Assembly (NCBI RefSeq): GCF_900104785.1
Contig: NZ_LT629733.1
Location: 776,501-840,500 of the forward strand
Direction: 5' to 3'
DNA length: 64,000 nucleotides
Source: Formosa sp. Hel1_31_208
Lineage (GTDB): Bacteria; Bacteroidota; Bacteroidia; Flavobacteriales; Flavobacteriaceae
Position 1 is the stretch's first letter; the number at the start of each line of letters is the position of its first letter. Both the position numbers and the translations under genes were made by a program. Positions 8,963 to 18,745 of this stretch are shown here, in pieces. The notes under the pieces are model-generated. The model searched no databases and had not been told where the DNA came from. It worked only from the letters and a program-made list of their open reading frames with translations.

Positions 8963-11374
8963 ATGAAATTTACCTTTTCGATTTTATGTTTACTATCATT
9001 TTTTATATCTAGTTCTCAGACAGTGAGGGTGTTGGATCAGCAATCAAAAGCACCAATTCCGGGAGTGACTATTTTCAATTTTAAAAAGAACAAGTCTGTT
9101 ATCACTAATATTGATGGTGAAGCATCTTTAGATCAGTTTACGGCGAATGAAATTCTATATTTTCAAAACATATTATATACAAATACCTCGCAAAAAAAAT
9201 CAGAAATTGAAAGGAATGGCTTTATCGTGTATCTTATTCCTAGTGTAGAAGATTTAGATCAAGTTGTAATTTCAGCATCTAAGTTTGAACAAAGTAAAAG
9301 AGATATTCCACAAACTATAGTTAATATTAGTGCGAGAGATATTAAGTTTGAAAATCCACAAACGAGTGCTGATCTTTTAGAAAGTACAGGTAATGTATTT
9401 GTTCAAAAAAGTCAATTGGGTGGTGGTAGTCCAATGATTAGAGGTTTTTCTACCAACAGATTACTTATTACGGTTGACGGAGTTAGAATGAATAATGCCA
9501 TTTTTAGAGGAGGGAATCTTCAAAATGTTATTTCTATAGATCCTTTCAATATTCAAAATACTGAAATCACACTTGGTGCAGGTTCGGTGGTTTATGGGAG
9601 TGATGCCATAGGTGGCGTTATGAGTTTTTATACGCACAAACCCCAATTGTCTTATAAGGATTCTTTGTATTTCAATGCCAATACCGCAGTGCGATATGCA
9701 ACAGCAAATCAAGAGAAAACAGGACATATAGATTTTAATTTCGGATTAAAAAAATGGGCATTCTTGAGTAGTGTGAGCTACACTGATTTTGACGATTTAA
9801 GAATGGGGAAACACGGTCCAGAAGAATATCTAAGACCTGAGTATGTCGAAACAATCAACGGCGTTGATGTTATTGTTCAAAATGAAAATCCTCGTATACA
9901 AGTGCCAACAGCATTTGATCAAATCAACGTTTTGCAGAAAGTGAGATACGAACCTAAAGAGGACCTAAGTTTTGACTTAGGATTATACTACAGCACAACA
10001 TCTTCTTACTCTAGATATGATAGATTAACGAGATATCGTGATGAAAATTTAAGGTCCGCCGAATGGAGTTATGGACCACAAAGTTGGTTCATGGGAAATA
10101 TGCAGATTACTAAATTAAGCAGTAGCTCTAATTTATATGATAAGATACAGGCTACAGCAGCCTATCAAAATTTTCAAGAGAGTCGAATAGATAGAGATTT
10201 TCAGTCTGAAGAACGAAGAGAACGAGAAGAAGCTGTAGATGCGTATTCCTTAAATATTGATTTTGAGAAAGGACTCTCAACTAAAAGCACCATTTTTTAT
10301 GGTTTGGAGTATGTGTATAACAATGTGATGTCTAATGGGTCAAAAACCAATATCATATCTAATGAAACTTCAAACACAGTGTCACGATATCCAAATGGTT
10401 CTAATTGGCAGTCAATTGCAGCATATACGAGTATTAAATATAAACCAAACCCGAAATTTGTATTTCAATCTGGACTGCGTTACAATCATGTTTTAGCCAA
10501 TGCCGATTTTAATGAAAACAACCAGTTCTTAAATTTACCTATTAATAGCTCAAAAATAAATGCGGGCGCTTTAACAGGTACAGCAGGTATTAGTTGGATG
10601 CCTTCTCATATGATTCAATGGAAATTAAATGCTTCAACTGCATTTAGAGCCCCAAATATTGATGATATAGGAAAAGTGTTTGATTCTGAACCCGGATCGG
10701 TCGTGGTTCCCAATGAGAACTTGAAACCTGAGTATGCCTATGGAGGTGAATTAGGACTCAGGCTCAACTTTGATGATGTGTTAATTTTAGATATGTCTGC
10801 CTATTATACGTTTTTAGATAACGCTTTAATACGAAGTGATTTTAGCTTAAATGGAGAAACTCAAATCGAATATGACGGAGAGTTAAGTAATGTGCAAGCC
10901 ATCCAAAATGCATCGAAAGAATGGATTTACGGATTTGAAACAGGGGTCCGTATCAATATTTCAAAGCAATTTAACCTGACGACACAGTATAATGTTTTAG
11001 GCGGCACCGAAGAAGATAATGGTATAGAAGTTCCGGTACGTCATTTAGCTCCAAATTTTGGAAATACGCACTTTGTATGGCAAAATGATAAATTCAAAAT
11101 TGATGCTTTTGCAGAGTATAATAGCGAACTTTCATTTAATCAACTAGCACCTTCCGAAATAGCTAAAGATTATATCTATGCTTTAGATGCTAATGGTAAC
11201 CCTTACTCACCATCATGGTATACGCTTAATTTAAGAACACAATATCAATTAACGGAAGATGCAACTATCATTGCCGCTCTTGAGAATATTACAGATCAGC
11301 GCTATCAAACCTATTCATCTGGAATAGCTGCTGCTGGCAGAAATTTAATCGTATCACTAAGATATAGTCTTTAA
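8963..11374 (+). CDS. TonB-dependent receptor with N-terminal carboxypeptidase-regulatory-like domain
   Basis: An 803-residue outer-membrane receptor. It has a signal peptide (to about residue 19), a regulatory-like beta domain (VRVLDQQSKAPIPGVTIF), a plug domain (LESTGNVFVQKSQLGGGSPMIRGF; about residues 110-230) and a 22-strand-type barrel. FRAP near residue 561 and a downstream NENLKPE match boxes seen in heme and related receptors. These boxes are shared widely, so the substrate stays open. It follows recO by five bases and ends at a bidirectional hairpin. Receptor proteins of this kind import iron complexes, heme, cobalamin or sugars using TonB energy. Confidence 0.88.
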   Translation: MKFTFSILCLLSFFISSSQTVRVLDQQSKAPIPGVTIFNFKKNKSVITNIDGEASLDQFTANEILYFQNILYTNTSQKKSEIERNGFIVYLIPSVEDLDQVVISASKFEQSKRDIPQTIVNISARDIKFENPQTSADLLESTGNVFVQKSQLGGGSPMIRGFSTNRLLITVDGVRMNNAIFRGGNLQNVISIDPFNIQNTEITLGAGSVVYGSDAIGGVMSFYTHKPQLSYKDSLYFNANTAVRYATANQEKTGHIDFNFGLKKWAFLSSVSYTDFDDLRMGKHGPEEYLRPEYVETINGVDVIVQNENPRIQVPTAFDQINVLQKVRYEPKEDLSFDLGLYYSTTSSYSRYDRLTRYRDENLRSAEWSYGPQSWFMGNMQITKLSSSSNLYDKIQATAAYQNFQESRIDRDFQSEERREREEAVDAYSLNIDFEKGLSTKSTIFYGLEYVYNNVMSNGSKTNIISNETSNTVSRYPNGSNWQSIAAYTSIKYKPNPKFVFQSGLRYNHVLANADFNENNQFLNLPINSSKINAGALTGTAGISWMPSHMIQWKLNASTAFRAPNIDDIGKVFDSEPGSVVVPNENLKPEYAYGGELGLRLNFDDVLILDMSAYYTFLDNALIRSDFSLNGETQIEYDGELSNVQAIQNASKEWIYGFETGVRINISKQFNLTTQYNVLGGTEEDNGIEVPVRHLAPNFGNTHFVWQNDKFKIDAFAEYNSELSFNQLAPSEIAKDYIYALDANGNPYSPSWYTLNLRTQYQLTEDATIIAALENITDQRYQTYSSGIAAAGRNLIVSLRYSL

Positions 11375-11380
11375 AAAATA

Positions 11381-11413
11381 AAAAAGGTTTCAATATTAAA
11401 CTGAAACCTTTTT
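11381..11413. terminator. Bidirectional terminator between convergent genes
   Basis: AAAAAGGTTTCA (11381-11392) pairs with TGAAACCTTTTT (11402-11413). It has A and T tracts on both sides and can serve both the TonB receptor gene and the convergent lamin-tail gene. Confidence 0.85.
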
Positions 11414-11436
11414 AATGACTTAAGCAATCAATTATT

Positions 11437-14400
11437 TTAATTTCTTTTAACTGCCTTTTTGGTTAGTATTTGTCCATTAGACAAGGTTACTTTAGCAATA
11501 TATGCAGCCTGACTTAAGCGCGATAAATTATAAATCTCTTGGTTGTTATTTCCTTTAAGTTTGTAGATGGTTCTACCAACAACATCAATGATTTCAACTT
11601 GCTTAATTACGGCACTTTGTCCTGCGGAAAATTTAACATCACCATCACCTAGTTCTAAAATAATTAGATCGTTAGGAGTCATTTCATTTTCAGTAAGTGA
11701 TAATGTTTCTGGTTGGAAAAGAATTTCAAAACGTGTATTGACCTCACCAGGATCTGAAGTAAAGGAGTAATCAGAGCTACTTAAATCGTGCACGATACCT
11801 AATATGTTATCTCTTAAATAAACTGTATTTGAAGTCATAAATTCACCCTCAACGCTTGCTAGAGAAATGGTATATAACGTTGGGTCATCAATAGCAGTAT
11901 AAAACCCTAACGGAATGATTTCGTCAATGGATAGATCAGATGGAGCTTTCCCTTGGATAGCATATTTCTTATTCGTTGAATTATCGAGTAATGAGTAAAG
12001 TAATGCATTTGCATCAGCAGATAAATTTTTATAAGCATCATAGTACATGCCATCATCATCATTGGTTGCCCCATCAACGTAACCAATTAAAATTTGATTA
12101 AAGATGCCATTATCTGATGTAAGATTTAGACGTACATTATTGAGTTGAGAATCTTGAGATGTTCTAAAAAACTGAGAATTATTTCCGTTAACTCTCATGC
12201 TGTTATTGAAAACAATATCTGTAGTTCTTATTGTTCCAGAAACAACCGTAGAGCTTACAGCATTTGTCATGGACACAAAAAATCCTTGTCCTGATGGAAT
12301 AAAACGATCTGGAACAACACCATCACCTCCAGCGGTTTGACCAGTTCCGTTGATTATTGCATAATCACTCTGGGTATAATTTAGGGCTTCATTTCCATTT
12401 GTGTTTCCATCTGCAGGCGTATTATGTGACCAAAAGAAGATTGCTCCACTTGTAGCGCCAACAGTTTGATCAATACTCGCATTTGCCGCAAGAAATGCAT
12501 CTGCATCAATAGCAGATGGGTATGGATTTCCGATAAAATTCCAATTGTTATCATTGGTCTCGGCATCATTTCGATAAATGGGTACATTGATCACACCATT
12601 ATTGAATGGTCCTTGGAAGATGTATATGTATCTCGCTGGTGCGAAGAAGATAGCTGGATCATGAGTTGATGCATAACCAACTCCTGCCTCCATTACAGTA
12701 GCATCACCTACAGGTGTCCAGTCATCACCGTTGTCATCAATATCATCTTGGCCTGCTACCGCAGTATTATCATTATTAGTTTCTTGGGTTGCATCCAGAA
12801 AGTTTTGTGCATTAAAACTGAAACGTCTTGTGTCTAATGCATCTTGAAGACCATCTCCGATAATTTCTCCTACTACAGGAGAACCCCAATATGTATATTC
12901 TTTATCTGAGTTTAAAAACCCAGTTTCTTTTTCCACTGATATTCTGGTCTTGTCGGTTAATACAGTGCCTTCAACAATTCCTGAATCATTTATTTGAACA
13001 AAAGAACCATAAGGGTTAATTACAATGTTTCCATTAACGGTAACATTATTAATTACAGAAACAAAGTCATTAGCGTGTATGGTTAATATTGCACCTGCAT
13101 TAACTATCAGCTGACAGGCTTCAAAACTAATTTCACCATTAATAATTTGGTCCGTATCATAGGGCCCATCAATCACTGCCACTCGACTTGAACTAGGTGG
13201 TAAAGACCAATTAAATCCATCCCAAACGGCAAATTCTACTACTAATCTAACAGCATTTGAAGCTGTGAAACAGCTTGCCGTATTCTCTCTAACTTCACAA
13301 TAATATTGATATCCGTTTAAGTTAACGGCATCTAAAAGATTTAAGGAAGTAGAAGTCGCTCCAGAATAGGTTGAACCATTAGTAACTGGAGTCCAACCAG
13401 AATCACCAGGAGCATTAAAATACCATTGATAAGCTAAGGGATTTCCACCAGCAAATCCTTCTGAAGCAGCAATACTAATAGAAACCGTTGTATCACAACT
13501 TATGGCTGGTAAATTCGGTTGTGTATTTATAATAGGTGGTGTTCCGGTTGAAAAGTCATATGTCCCAATATTAGAATAATCATTATCCGCACAAGCAGTC
13601 CAATCAACGTATGACCAATCTGCGATATTAAATGTCGTATTAGGCAAGCTTCCTGCGCTGTTATTGCGGGTAAAAGCAACACCTTCAGAACCTATATTTA
13701 AGGGATCAGCCCATGTATTAGACAAATATTCTCCCCATGAATCTATATGATTTGCTCCCTCGTACAAGCGAATATGATCATCGCCATTAACAACAAAATT
13801 AATACCACCAAAACCTATTTGGTCAGCTAAAGATCCATCAGCACCTGAAATTCCTGTACAATTTGAACCTGTATTAACCGCAAAAACAAAAGTATTGGAC
13901 GTGGCTAGATTTACATTACTTAGGTTTACGGAACCACCGTTTTCGGTCACATTACCGTTATTAAAGAATTGAATACTATAACTCGCTAGATTGATAGTAG
14001 CTCCTGTCCCATTATAAATTTCGATATATGTCAAACCTCCTGTATTGGAGTCGGTTACTTCTGAAATAAATAAGTCGGTTGGAGTAGTGCCACTAGACCC
14101 TTCACACCCAGAGATCTGGGATTCAACTACTGTAAAAGATGTTGTTCCTGGGCAACCAAGATCATCTAATATCTCTAAATTTCCTGTACTTGCTCCTGCT
14201 GGTACAATCACTTCCATTACAGTAGCTGAAATGTTAGTTACGGTTGCGACTAAACCATTGAAGGATGCCGTTGCAGTTGAAAGATTTGCGCCAGTTACGG
14301 TAACAACTGTTCCTGCTGGACCTGAACTTGGTTCTGCAATAATCGCAGTTGCAACGCAAAGACCATTACCAGTTACTGTAAATGTATATGGATCTTCATC

Positions 14401-16197
14401 ACTATCATTACTTCTGATTTCGATAACAGCGGTACGTGGACCAATTGTAGTAGGACTAAATCCTATATCGAAGAGGCTAAAATCTAAAGCTGCTATGGGT
14501 GACGTAGGTAAAGCAGATATTGAGAAATCACCAATATCACCACTTATTACTGATACGCTAGATATTGTTAAATTAGTTGTTCCACCAAAATTTTCGATTC
14601 TAAATGTATTGGTGCTATTTCCACCAACGCTTACATCTCCAAAATCTGTTCCATCAAAAATATTAGGAACTGTATCTCCATCTGAAATATCAGGGAAATT
14701 GGTAGTAGTACCTTCGACATTAATTTCTGGACCTATTGGTGTACATGGAGAAATCAATGCGTTTACACCTGGGGAACCGCCATTAATTACTTCTTGCCAG
14801 TTGGCACTAGTCACTGCATTATCAAGTGAAGTATCTATAATATGTAGTGATTCAATATTTCCACCATCAGCAGAATCATATGTTACATTATCAATAATTG
14901 TACTCCCGTCTGAAGCTACAAGTGATATAGTGTCTGATGTATTATTAAGAGTTCCAGTTCCTGCACCATTGGTGTAGTCTGGTGTAAAAGGACAATCGGG
15001 ATTAAAATTAGGATTGCCGATATCCTCTCCTAAAGCAATAGTAATGCAATCACCATCGGCTAGGACTATACCACTATTCGGAAATGTAAATTCTGTGGTT
15101 CCACCAACTTCAATAGTGCAACCGTTTAAAGCTTGTGGACTACCAGAAACATTACAAATCTCAATCCACTCATCATCTGTACCAATTGAATTGTACATGA
15201 TTTCGGTAATCACCACATCAGCAAGTGGAGGAGCATCAACAATTAGTATTTGAGAATCATTACTCCAGTATGGACCTAAAGTTCCTCCATAGGTAAATGC
15301 ACAACCATTGAGGCCATGACGACTTGCATAATAATAAGTCCCAGGTGCTAATCCAGAGCCTATATCCGCTATATGTACATCATTGGCGCCAATATCAAAA
15401 CTATATGTTGCAGGTAACCAAGTCCAACCTGCACTGGTGCTTGGGTCATTGTTTGTAGTACTATAACCAATCCATGCCTGGATGCCAGTGGCTTCGCCCG
15501 GAAGATTTGTTACACCAGGTTCTACAGCTTGTGTACTCACAACAAATGGATCACCTTGTGTTATGGTCTCTGGAGAGGTTGTTGGTAAATATATATTTTC
15601 AAAATCTACAGCGTCTGTACAAGACAAATTCACTGACCCATTAACAGTAATATCATTACCTGTGCCTTCAAAACCACCTGTACCACCAGTTGCTTCTGCC
15701 CAACCATATATTCTATAAGTTACAGCAGAGGTGTTGCCTGTTTGTCCTACTGTAAAGGTGAATGATTGTACAGATGTGTCATCTGCAATAACTTTTTCTG
15801 TGTCAATATCAGTAATGTAACCATCTAGAGAGCTTCTAAGTAAAATACCTCTTGGACCTGTTGCAGAGCGTTCGAAGTTAACAACTATATCAGTAACATT
15901 AAATTGATATGATACGTTAGGAGTAATTGTAAATTCCATGTAATTATTACCTGCTATGGCAGTGGCAATGTTCGTATCCGCCCAATTAGTTGCATTAAAT
16001 CTATTTGCGTTAATTGCAGCGTTTAGACCAGCACCTCTTGTTATAGTTGAGTTACTTAGATTTGGATTATTGAAATTTGACGCAGCAGACACTTCATTTC
16101 CTGCCAAACCATTAAAATCAAAAGTGATGATTTGCCCAGAACTAGACAAAACGGAGCATAGCAATGCTATTAAGATAAGGGAGTAATTCTTTTTCAT
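11437..16197 (-). CDS. Giant secreted lamin-tail protein with type IX sorting tail
   Basis: A 1586-residue multidomain surface or secreted protein. The order read from the sequence is: signal peptide (1-22); a beta-rich N-terminal region (about 23-195); an adhesin-like region with a GWTWLPATYSFDIG segment; a first lamin-tail domain (about 325-480, VITEIMYNS...DEWIEI); a choice-of-anchor-D/ASPM-like domain (about 490-612); an IPT/TIG domain (about 617-692); a second lamin-tail domain (about 706-860, LFISEVTDSN...YIEIYN); an Ig-like domain (about 890-985); a long unassigned part; and a C-terminal type A sorting domain ending in KKAVKRN. It should leave the cell through the type IX system. No catalytic site is recognised. 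A -7 box lies at 16236-16243. Confidence 0.85.
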   Translation of the reverse strand: MKKNYSLILIALLCSVLSSSGQIITFDFNGLAGNEVSAASNFNNPNLSNSTITRGAGLNAAINANRFNATNWADTNIATAIAGNNYMEFTITPNVSYQFNVTDIVVNFERSATGPRGILLRSSLDGYITDIDTEKVIADDTSVQSFTFTVGQTGNTSAVTYRIYGWAEATGGTGGFEGTGNDITVNGSVNLSCTDAVDFENIYLPTTSPETITQGDPFVVSTQAVEPGVTNLPGEATGIQAWIGYSTTNNDPSTSAGWTWLPATYSFDIGANDVHIADIGSGLAPGTYYYASRHGLNGCAFTYGGTLGPYWSNDSQILIVDAPPLADVVITEIMYNSIGTDDEWIEICNVSGSPQALNGCTIEVGGTTEFTFPNSGIVLADGDCITIALGEDIGNPNFNPDCPFTPDYTNGAGTGTLNNTSDTISLVASDGSTIIDNVTYDSADGGNIESLHIIDTSLDNAVTSANWQEVINGGSPGVNALISPCTPIGPEINVEGTTTNFPDISDGDTVPNIFDGTDFGDVSVGGNSTNTFRIENFGGTTNLTISSVSVISGDIGDFSISALPTSPIAALDFSLFDIGFSPTTIGPRTAVIEIRSNDSDEDPYTFTVTGNGLCVATAIIAEPSSGPAGTVVTVTGANLSTATASFNGLVATVTNISATVMEVIVPAGASTGNLEILDDLGCPGTTSFTVVESQISGCEGSSGTTPTDLFISEVTDSNTGGLTYIEIYNGTGATINLASYSIQFFNNGNVTENGGSVNLSNVNLATSNTFVFAVNTGSNCTGISGADGSLADQIGFGGINFVVNGDDHIRLYEGANHIDSWGEYLSNTWADPLNIGSEGVAFTRNNSAGSLPNTTFNIADWSYVDWTACADNDYSNIGTYDFSTGTPPIINTQPNLPAISCDTTVSISIAASEGFAGGNPLAYQWYFNAPGDSGWTPVTNGSTYSGATSTSLNLLDAVNLNGYQYYCEVRENTASCFTASNAVRLVVEFAVWDGFNWSLPPSSSRVAVIDGPYDTDQIINGEISFEACQLIVNAGAILTIHANDFVSVINNVTVNGNIVINPYGSFVQINDSGIVEGTVLTDKTRISVEKETGFLNSDKEYTYWGSPVVGEIIGDGLQDALDTRRFSFNAQNFLDATQETNNDNTAVAGQDDIDDNGDDWTPVGDATVMEAGVGYASTHDPAIFFAPARYIYIFQGPFNNGVINVPIYRNDAETNDNNWNFIGNPYPSAIDADAFLAANASIDQTVGATSGAIFFWSHNTPADGNTNGNEALNYTQSDYAIINGTGQTAGGDGVVPDRFIPSGQGFFVSMTNAVSSTVVSGTIRTTDIVFNNSMRVNGNNSQFFRTSQDSQLNNVRLNLTSDNGIFNQILIGYVDGATNDDDGMYYDAYKNLSADANALLYSLLDNSTNKKYAIQGKAPSDLSIDEIIPLGFYTAIDDPTLYTISLASVEGEFMTSNTVYLRDNILGIVHDLSSSDYSFTSDPGEVNTRFEILFQPETLSLTENEMTPNDLIILELGDGDVKFSAGQSAVIKQVEIIDVVGRTIYKLKGNNNQEIYNLSRLSQAAYIAKVTLSNGQILTKKAVKRN

Positions 16198-16235
16198 AGG
16201 GATGAATTAATTTTTTATGCCTCTAAGCTAGCATG

Positions 16236-16243
16236 CAAATTTA
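16236..16243 (-). promoter_or_regulatory. -7 box of the giant lamin-tail gene
   Basis: The minus-strand sequence TAAATTTG (complement of 16236-16243) matches TAnnTTTG. It lies 38 bases before the ATG at 16197. I see no convincing upstream TTTG at 19-23 bases. Confidence 0.5.
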
Positions 16244-16300
16244 ATCAAAAATACTTATTAATGAGCTTGTTAAGCCTCCTGTTTTATTAAGAAAATGTTA

Positions 16301-16308
16301 TATTTTTG
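16301..16308 (+). promoter_or_regulatory. -7 box touching the recX start
   Basis: TATTTTTG matches TAnnTTTG and ends only four bases before the ATG at 16313. The in-frame ATG at 16295 lies upstream of the box, which rules it out as start. The mRNA would be leaderless or nearly so. Confidence 0.5.
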
Positions 16309-16312
16309 TCCA

Positions 16313-16786
16313 ATGCATCCACGAAAAACATTTACAATCGATGAAGCGCAAAAACGTCTTGAACGCTATTGCGCTTATCAGGAACGTTGCCATAAAGAGG
16401 TGACTCAAAAATTATATGAGATGCATATGATTCCTGAAGCACAAGATCAAATTATCGTCTACTTATTGCAACACAATTTTTTAAATGAAGAACGTTTTTC
16501 AAAAGCATTTGTAAGGGGGAAATTTAGAATTAAAAAATGGGGAAAACAACGCTTGCAATTAGAATTAAAACGAAAAAATATTAATAAAACACTTATATCT
16601 ATTGCCTTAAAGGAAATTGATGATGAAGCATATTACAATACATTTGAGTTGCTAGCTAAAAAAAAATTAGATGGTATGCGTGAGACAAATCTTCAAAAAA
16701 AACGAAAAAAACTCGCTGATTATTTATTGTATCGTGGCTGGGAAAGTCACCTTGTCTATGATAAAATAAGAGAACTAATTCCATAA
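16313..16786 (+). CDS. recX: Regulatory protein RecX
   Basis: A 157-residue cytosolic protein made of three repeated three-helix units, as in RecX. Visible family marks are the FTIDEAQKRLERYCAYQERC opening, LLQHNFLNEERFSKAFVRGK in the middle and the LLYRGWESHLVYDKI end. RecX binds RecA filaments and limits their extension. The start at 16313 (MHPRKTF) is preferred to an ATG at 16295, which is upstream of the -7 box. A perfect hairpin terminator follows right after the stop. Two other recombination or repair genes (recO, radA) are elsewhere in the window but not linked to it. Confidence 0.9.
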   Translation: MHPRKTFTIDEAQKRLERYCAYQERCHKEVTQKLYEMHMIPEAQDQIIVYLLQHNFLNEERFSKAFVRGKFRIKKWGKQRLQLELKRKNINKTLISIALKEIDDEAYYNTFELLAKKKLDGMRETNLQKKRKKLADYLLYRGWESHLVYDKIRELIP

Positions 16787-16821
16787 AAAAAAGCCCTAAA
16801 ATATATATTTAGGGCTTTTTT
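16785..16821. terminator. Bidirectional terminator after recX
   Basis: GCCCTAAAT and ATTTAGGGC (16793-16815) form a perfect palindrome flanked by A and T tracts. It separates recX from the convergent barrel gene. Confidence 0.9.
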
Positions 16822-16840
16822 ACTATGTGTTTTTAGTTTA

Positions 16841-17335
16841 CTATAAATTAAAAGTAGCACCAATGTTTATGGCAAATTGATTGTGTATATAGTACCCAAT
16901 ATCAAATTTGTCATTACTGTATTTTGCTAAAGGAAATGTACCTTCAGTAAAGATACCAAAGCCATCCGAAAAGAAATAACGCGCTCCTAAATGACCTCCA
17001 AAGTTTTTTAAGCTCAAGCTTAAACCAGGATAAAAATCAAAGTTTTCATCAATATTCAAGACATTTCCTAAGTTAGCGTTAAACCTTGCTTTAATATCAA
17101 ATCGATCACCAAAATCAGCATCTAAACGGTCATCTATCCCCAAGGCGTACGAGGATGAAATACCTACTGAAATATTTTCACCTAATCCATAATCATACGT
17201 TACGGTGATTCCTGTAGCTTCGTCTTGTAAGTTCGCTCCAACTTGAAATTTTTGGTCACCTTTTCCTTTATAAGCCTGTGCATTTAATAAAGATACAGAG
17301 ACTAAAGCGATAAGTATTAATAGTTTTTTCATCAT
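16841..17335 (-). CDS. Small outer-membrane beta-barrel protein (DUF6646-like)
   Basis: About 164 residues. A clear signal peptide (MMKKLLILIALVSVSLLNAQ) is followed by amphipathic strands such as KFQVGANLQ, ISVGISSSYALG and FGGHLGARYFFSDGFGIF, ending in a typical barrel strand (AINIGATFNL). I recall a flavobacterial family under DUF6646 with this appearance; the name is from memory. The start is the ATG at 17335 or 17332. A longer reading from 17362 is excluded because a promoter box (17360-17367) overlaps it. Its function is not known; eight-stranded barrels of this size often contribute to envelope stability. Confidence 0.65.
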   Translation of the reverse strand: MMKKLLILIALVSVSLLNAQAYKGKGDQKFQVGANLQDEATGITVTYDYGLGENISVGISSSYALGIDDRLDADFGDRFDIKARFNANLGNVLNIDENFDFYPGLSLSLKNFGGHLGARYFFSDGFGIFTEGTFPLAKYSNDKFDIGYYIHNQFAINIGATFNL

Positions 17336-17359
17336 TAATTGTTCTAAAATTTGAGATGG

Positions 17360-17388
17360 CAAATATATTACAACTTTTTAATTCAAAA
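17360..17388 (-). promoter_or_regulatory. Promoter of the small barrel gene
   Basis: On the minus strand, TTTTG (complement of 17384-17388) and TATATTTG (complement of 17360-17367) are separated by 16 bases. The spacing is somewhat short, but both boxes are good. Confidence 0.5.
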
Positions 17389-17394
17389 CACTTT

Positions 17395-18261
17395 TTAGCT
17401 AAATCTCTTATGAGTTCTTCTAATAGCTTGTTCGTTTTTCCAATCTATCCATTGTTGACCTTTTATTCTTCTCATGGCGTTATCAAAATGTCTCATGATT
17501 AAAACATTATAAATTGCTCTTCCTAAGTTCTTTGGGCGTCTTGCAATGGCACGAAGGCTCATTGAGAATCCAGGAGTAAGGTATTTCATATAATGCCAAT
17601 ATCCTTCGGGCATATAAAGCACTTCACCATGGCTTAGCTCACATTGCCAGCCTCTGGCGTCTTTTAATGCAGGCCATTTATGGAAGTCTGGATTTGAGAA
17701 ATCTATATCTTCTCTAGTGATAAGAGAGTGTGGAATTTTATAAAGATGATCATTCTGATTTTGGTCAAACAAAATGCACCTTTTTTTTCCTTCGAAATGA
17801 AAATGAAAGATATTGGCCAAATCAATATCATAGTGCATAAAGGTATGTGAATCTGTTCCTCCAAAAAACAACATTGGCAGGCTCTTCATAAGTTTTAATC
17901 CAAAATCAGGATATGAATAATCGTTTTGTAGTTGCGGAATTTCCTTTAGAATATTCCATAAGAAAATGCGATATTTTGTTGGTTCATTTTTCAGTAAATC
18001 GACATATTCACTCATTTTCATTTTTGCATGTGGCTCATTGAATCCATCGTTATAATCTACAGGTCTATCATCATACAGTGGTACAGTTTTCTCTCCTGCC
18101 ACATCTTTCATATAATCTAAACTCCATTTTTTATACGCCGGCCAGTCCTCAATAAAACCCTCTATAACCACTGGCTTTTGGGGTCTAAAGTAGTTCGCAA
18201 TAAACTCCTCTTTGGAGATGTTTATTTCACGAGGAATATCATGTAAATTCAAAGAAGACAT
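17395..18261 (-). CDS. Cupin-like/JmjC-type 2-oxoglutarate dioxygenase
   Basis: A 288-residue cytosolic protein of the cupin_8/JmjC-like fold. The iron site is read as H143-x-D145 (FMHYDIDLAN) and distal H223 in PEGYWHYM. The KKRCILF strand after residue 159 is where the family places the 2-oxoglutarate-binding lysine. The opening PVVIEGFIEDWPAYKKWS is typical of this family. Such enzymes hydroxylate amino-acid side chains of proteins or small molecules. All three metal ligands are present, so activity is likely, but the substrate is unknown. No transcription partner is evident: both neighbours are separated by gaps of 60 bases or more. Confidence 0.82.
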   Translation of the reverse strand: MSSLNLHDIPREINISKEEFIANYFRPQKPVVIEGFIEDWPAYKKWSLDYMKDVAGEKTVPLYDDRPVDYNDGFNEPHAKMKMSEYVDLLKNEPTKYRIFLWNILKEIPQLQNDYSYPDFGLKLMKSLPMLFFGGTDSHTFMHYDIDLANIFHFHFEGKKRCILFDQNQNDHLYKIPHSLITREDIDFSNPDFHKWPALKDARGWQCELSHGEVLYMPEGYWHYMKYLTPGFSMSLRAIARRPKNLGRAIYNVLIMRHFDNAMRRIKGQQWIDWKNEQAIRRTHKRFS

Positions 18262-18395
18262 CTAAAAAAATTAAAGTTAAAGTTATGAAAACGCAAGGAA
18301 TAGCAAATAATTATTGGTTGTATTTTTAGTTGAAACATATTATTAAGGCATGGTAAAAACGTTGGTTGACACTCATGTTGTTTTATTATTCAGAT

Positions 18396-18716
18396 TTAAT
18401 CGTCTTTATTGATCTTGTATTTATTTAAATTGGCTAAAATTAATACATACGGAATTCCAATAATTATCGCTGTCCAAAAGGCATATATCTCAATTTTGGG
18501 ATTGTCAATTGACTTAGCCAATCCATATCCAAGCAACATAATTATTGCCATACCGAACATGCCATTTCTAAACACTGTAGCTATACCTTCAATATCATAT
18601 TTTTCTTGCTCTTCTTTTGACATGGTATTATAGCCAGCAATGAGGTAGTACATTTTGGCATATTTGATAAGTATACCGAGAATGATAAAGATAATAGAGA
18701 CTGTAATTAGCATCAT
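18396..18716 (-). CDS. DUF3784 small membrane protein
   Basis: A 106-residue membrane protein with three hydrophobic segments (about residues 3-18, 52-70 and 78-97). The segment YYLIAGYNTMSKEEQEKYD after the first helix is the hallmark I associate with DUF3784, a small family found widely in Firmicutes and Bacteroidota. Nothing suggests an enzyme. It lies 29 bases downstream of the S33 hydrolase gene on the same strand and could be co-transcribed with it. Its function is unknown. Confidence 0.75.
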   Translation of the reverse strand: MMLITVSIIFIILGILIKYAKMYYLIAGYNTMSKEEQEKYDIEGIATVFRNGMFGMAIIMLLGYGLAKSIDNPKIEIYAFWTAIIIGIPYVLILANLNKYKINKDD

Positions 18717-18745
18717 ATTTAATAGTAATTAACTATTCGATCAAT

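Noticed and set aside
14045..14977. A 310-codon open frame on the plus strand
   Set aside because: It is antisense to the giant lamin-tail gene, whose domains read well throughout. The composition (Val, Pro, Ser rich, no recognisable fold) is that of a mirror frame.
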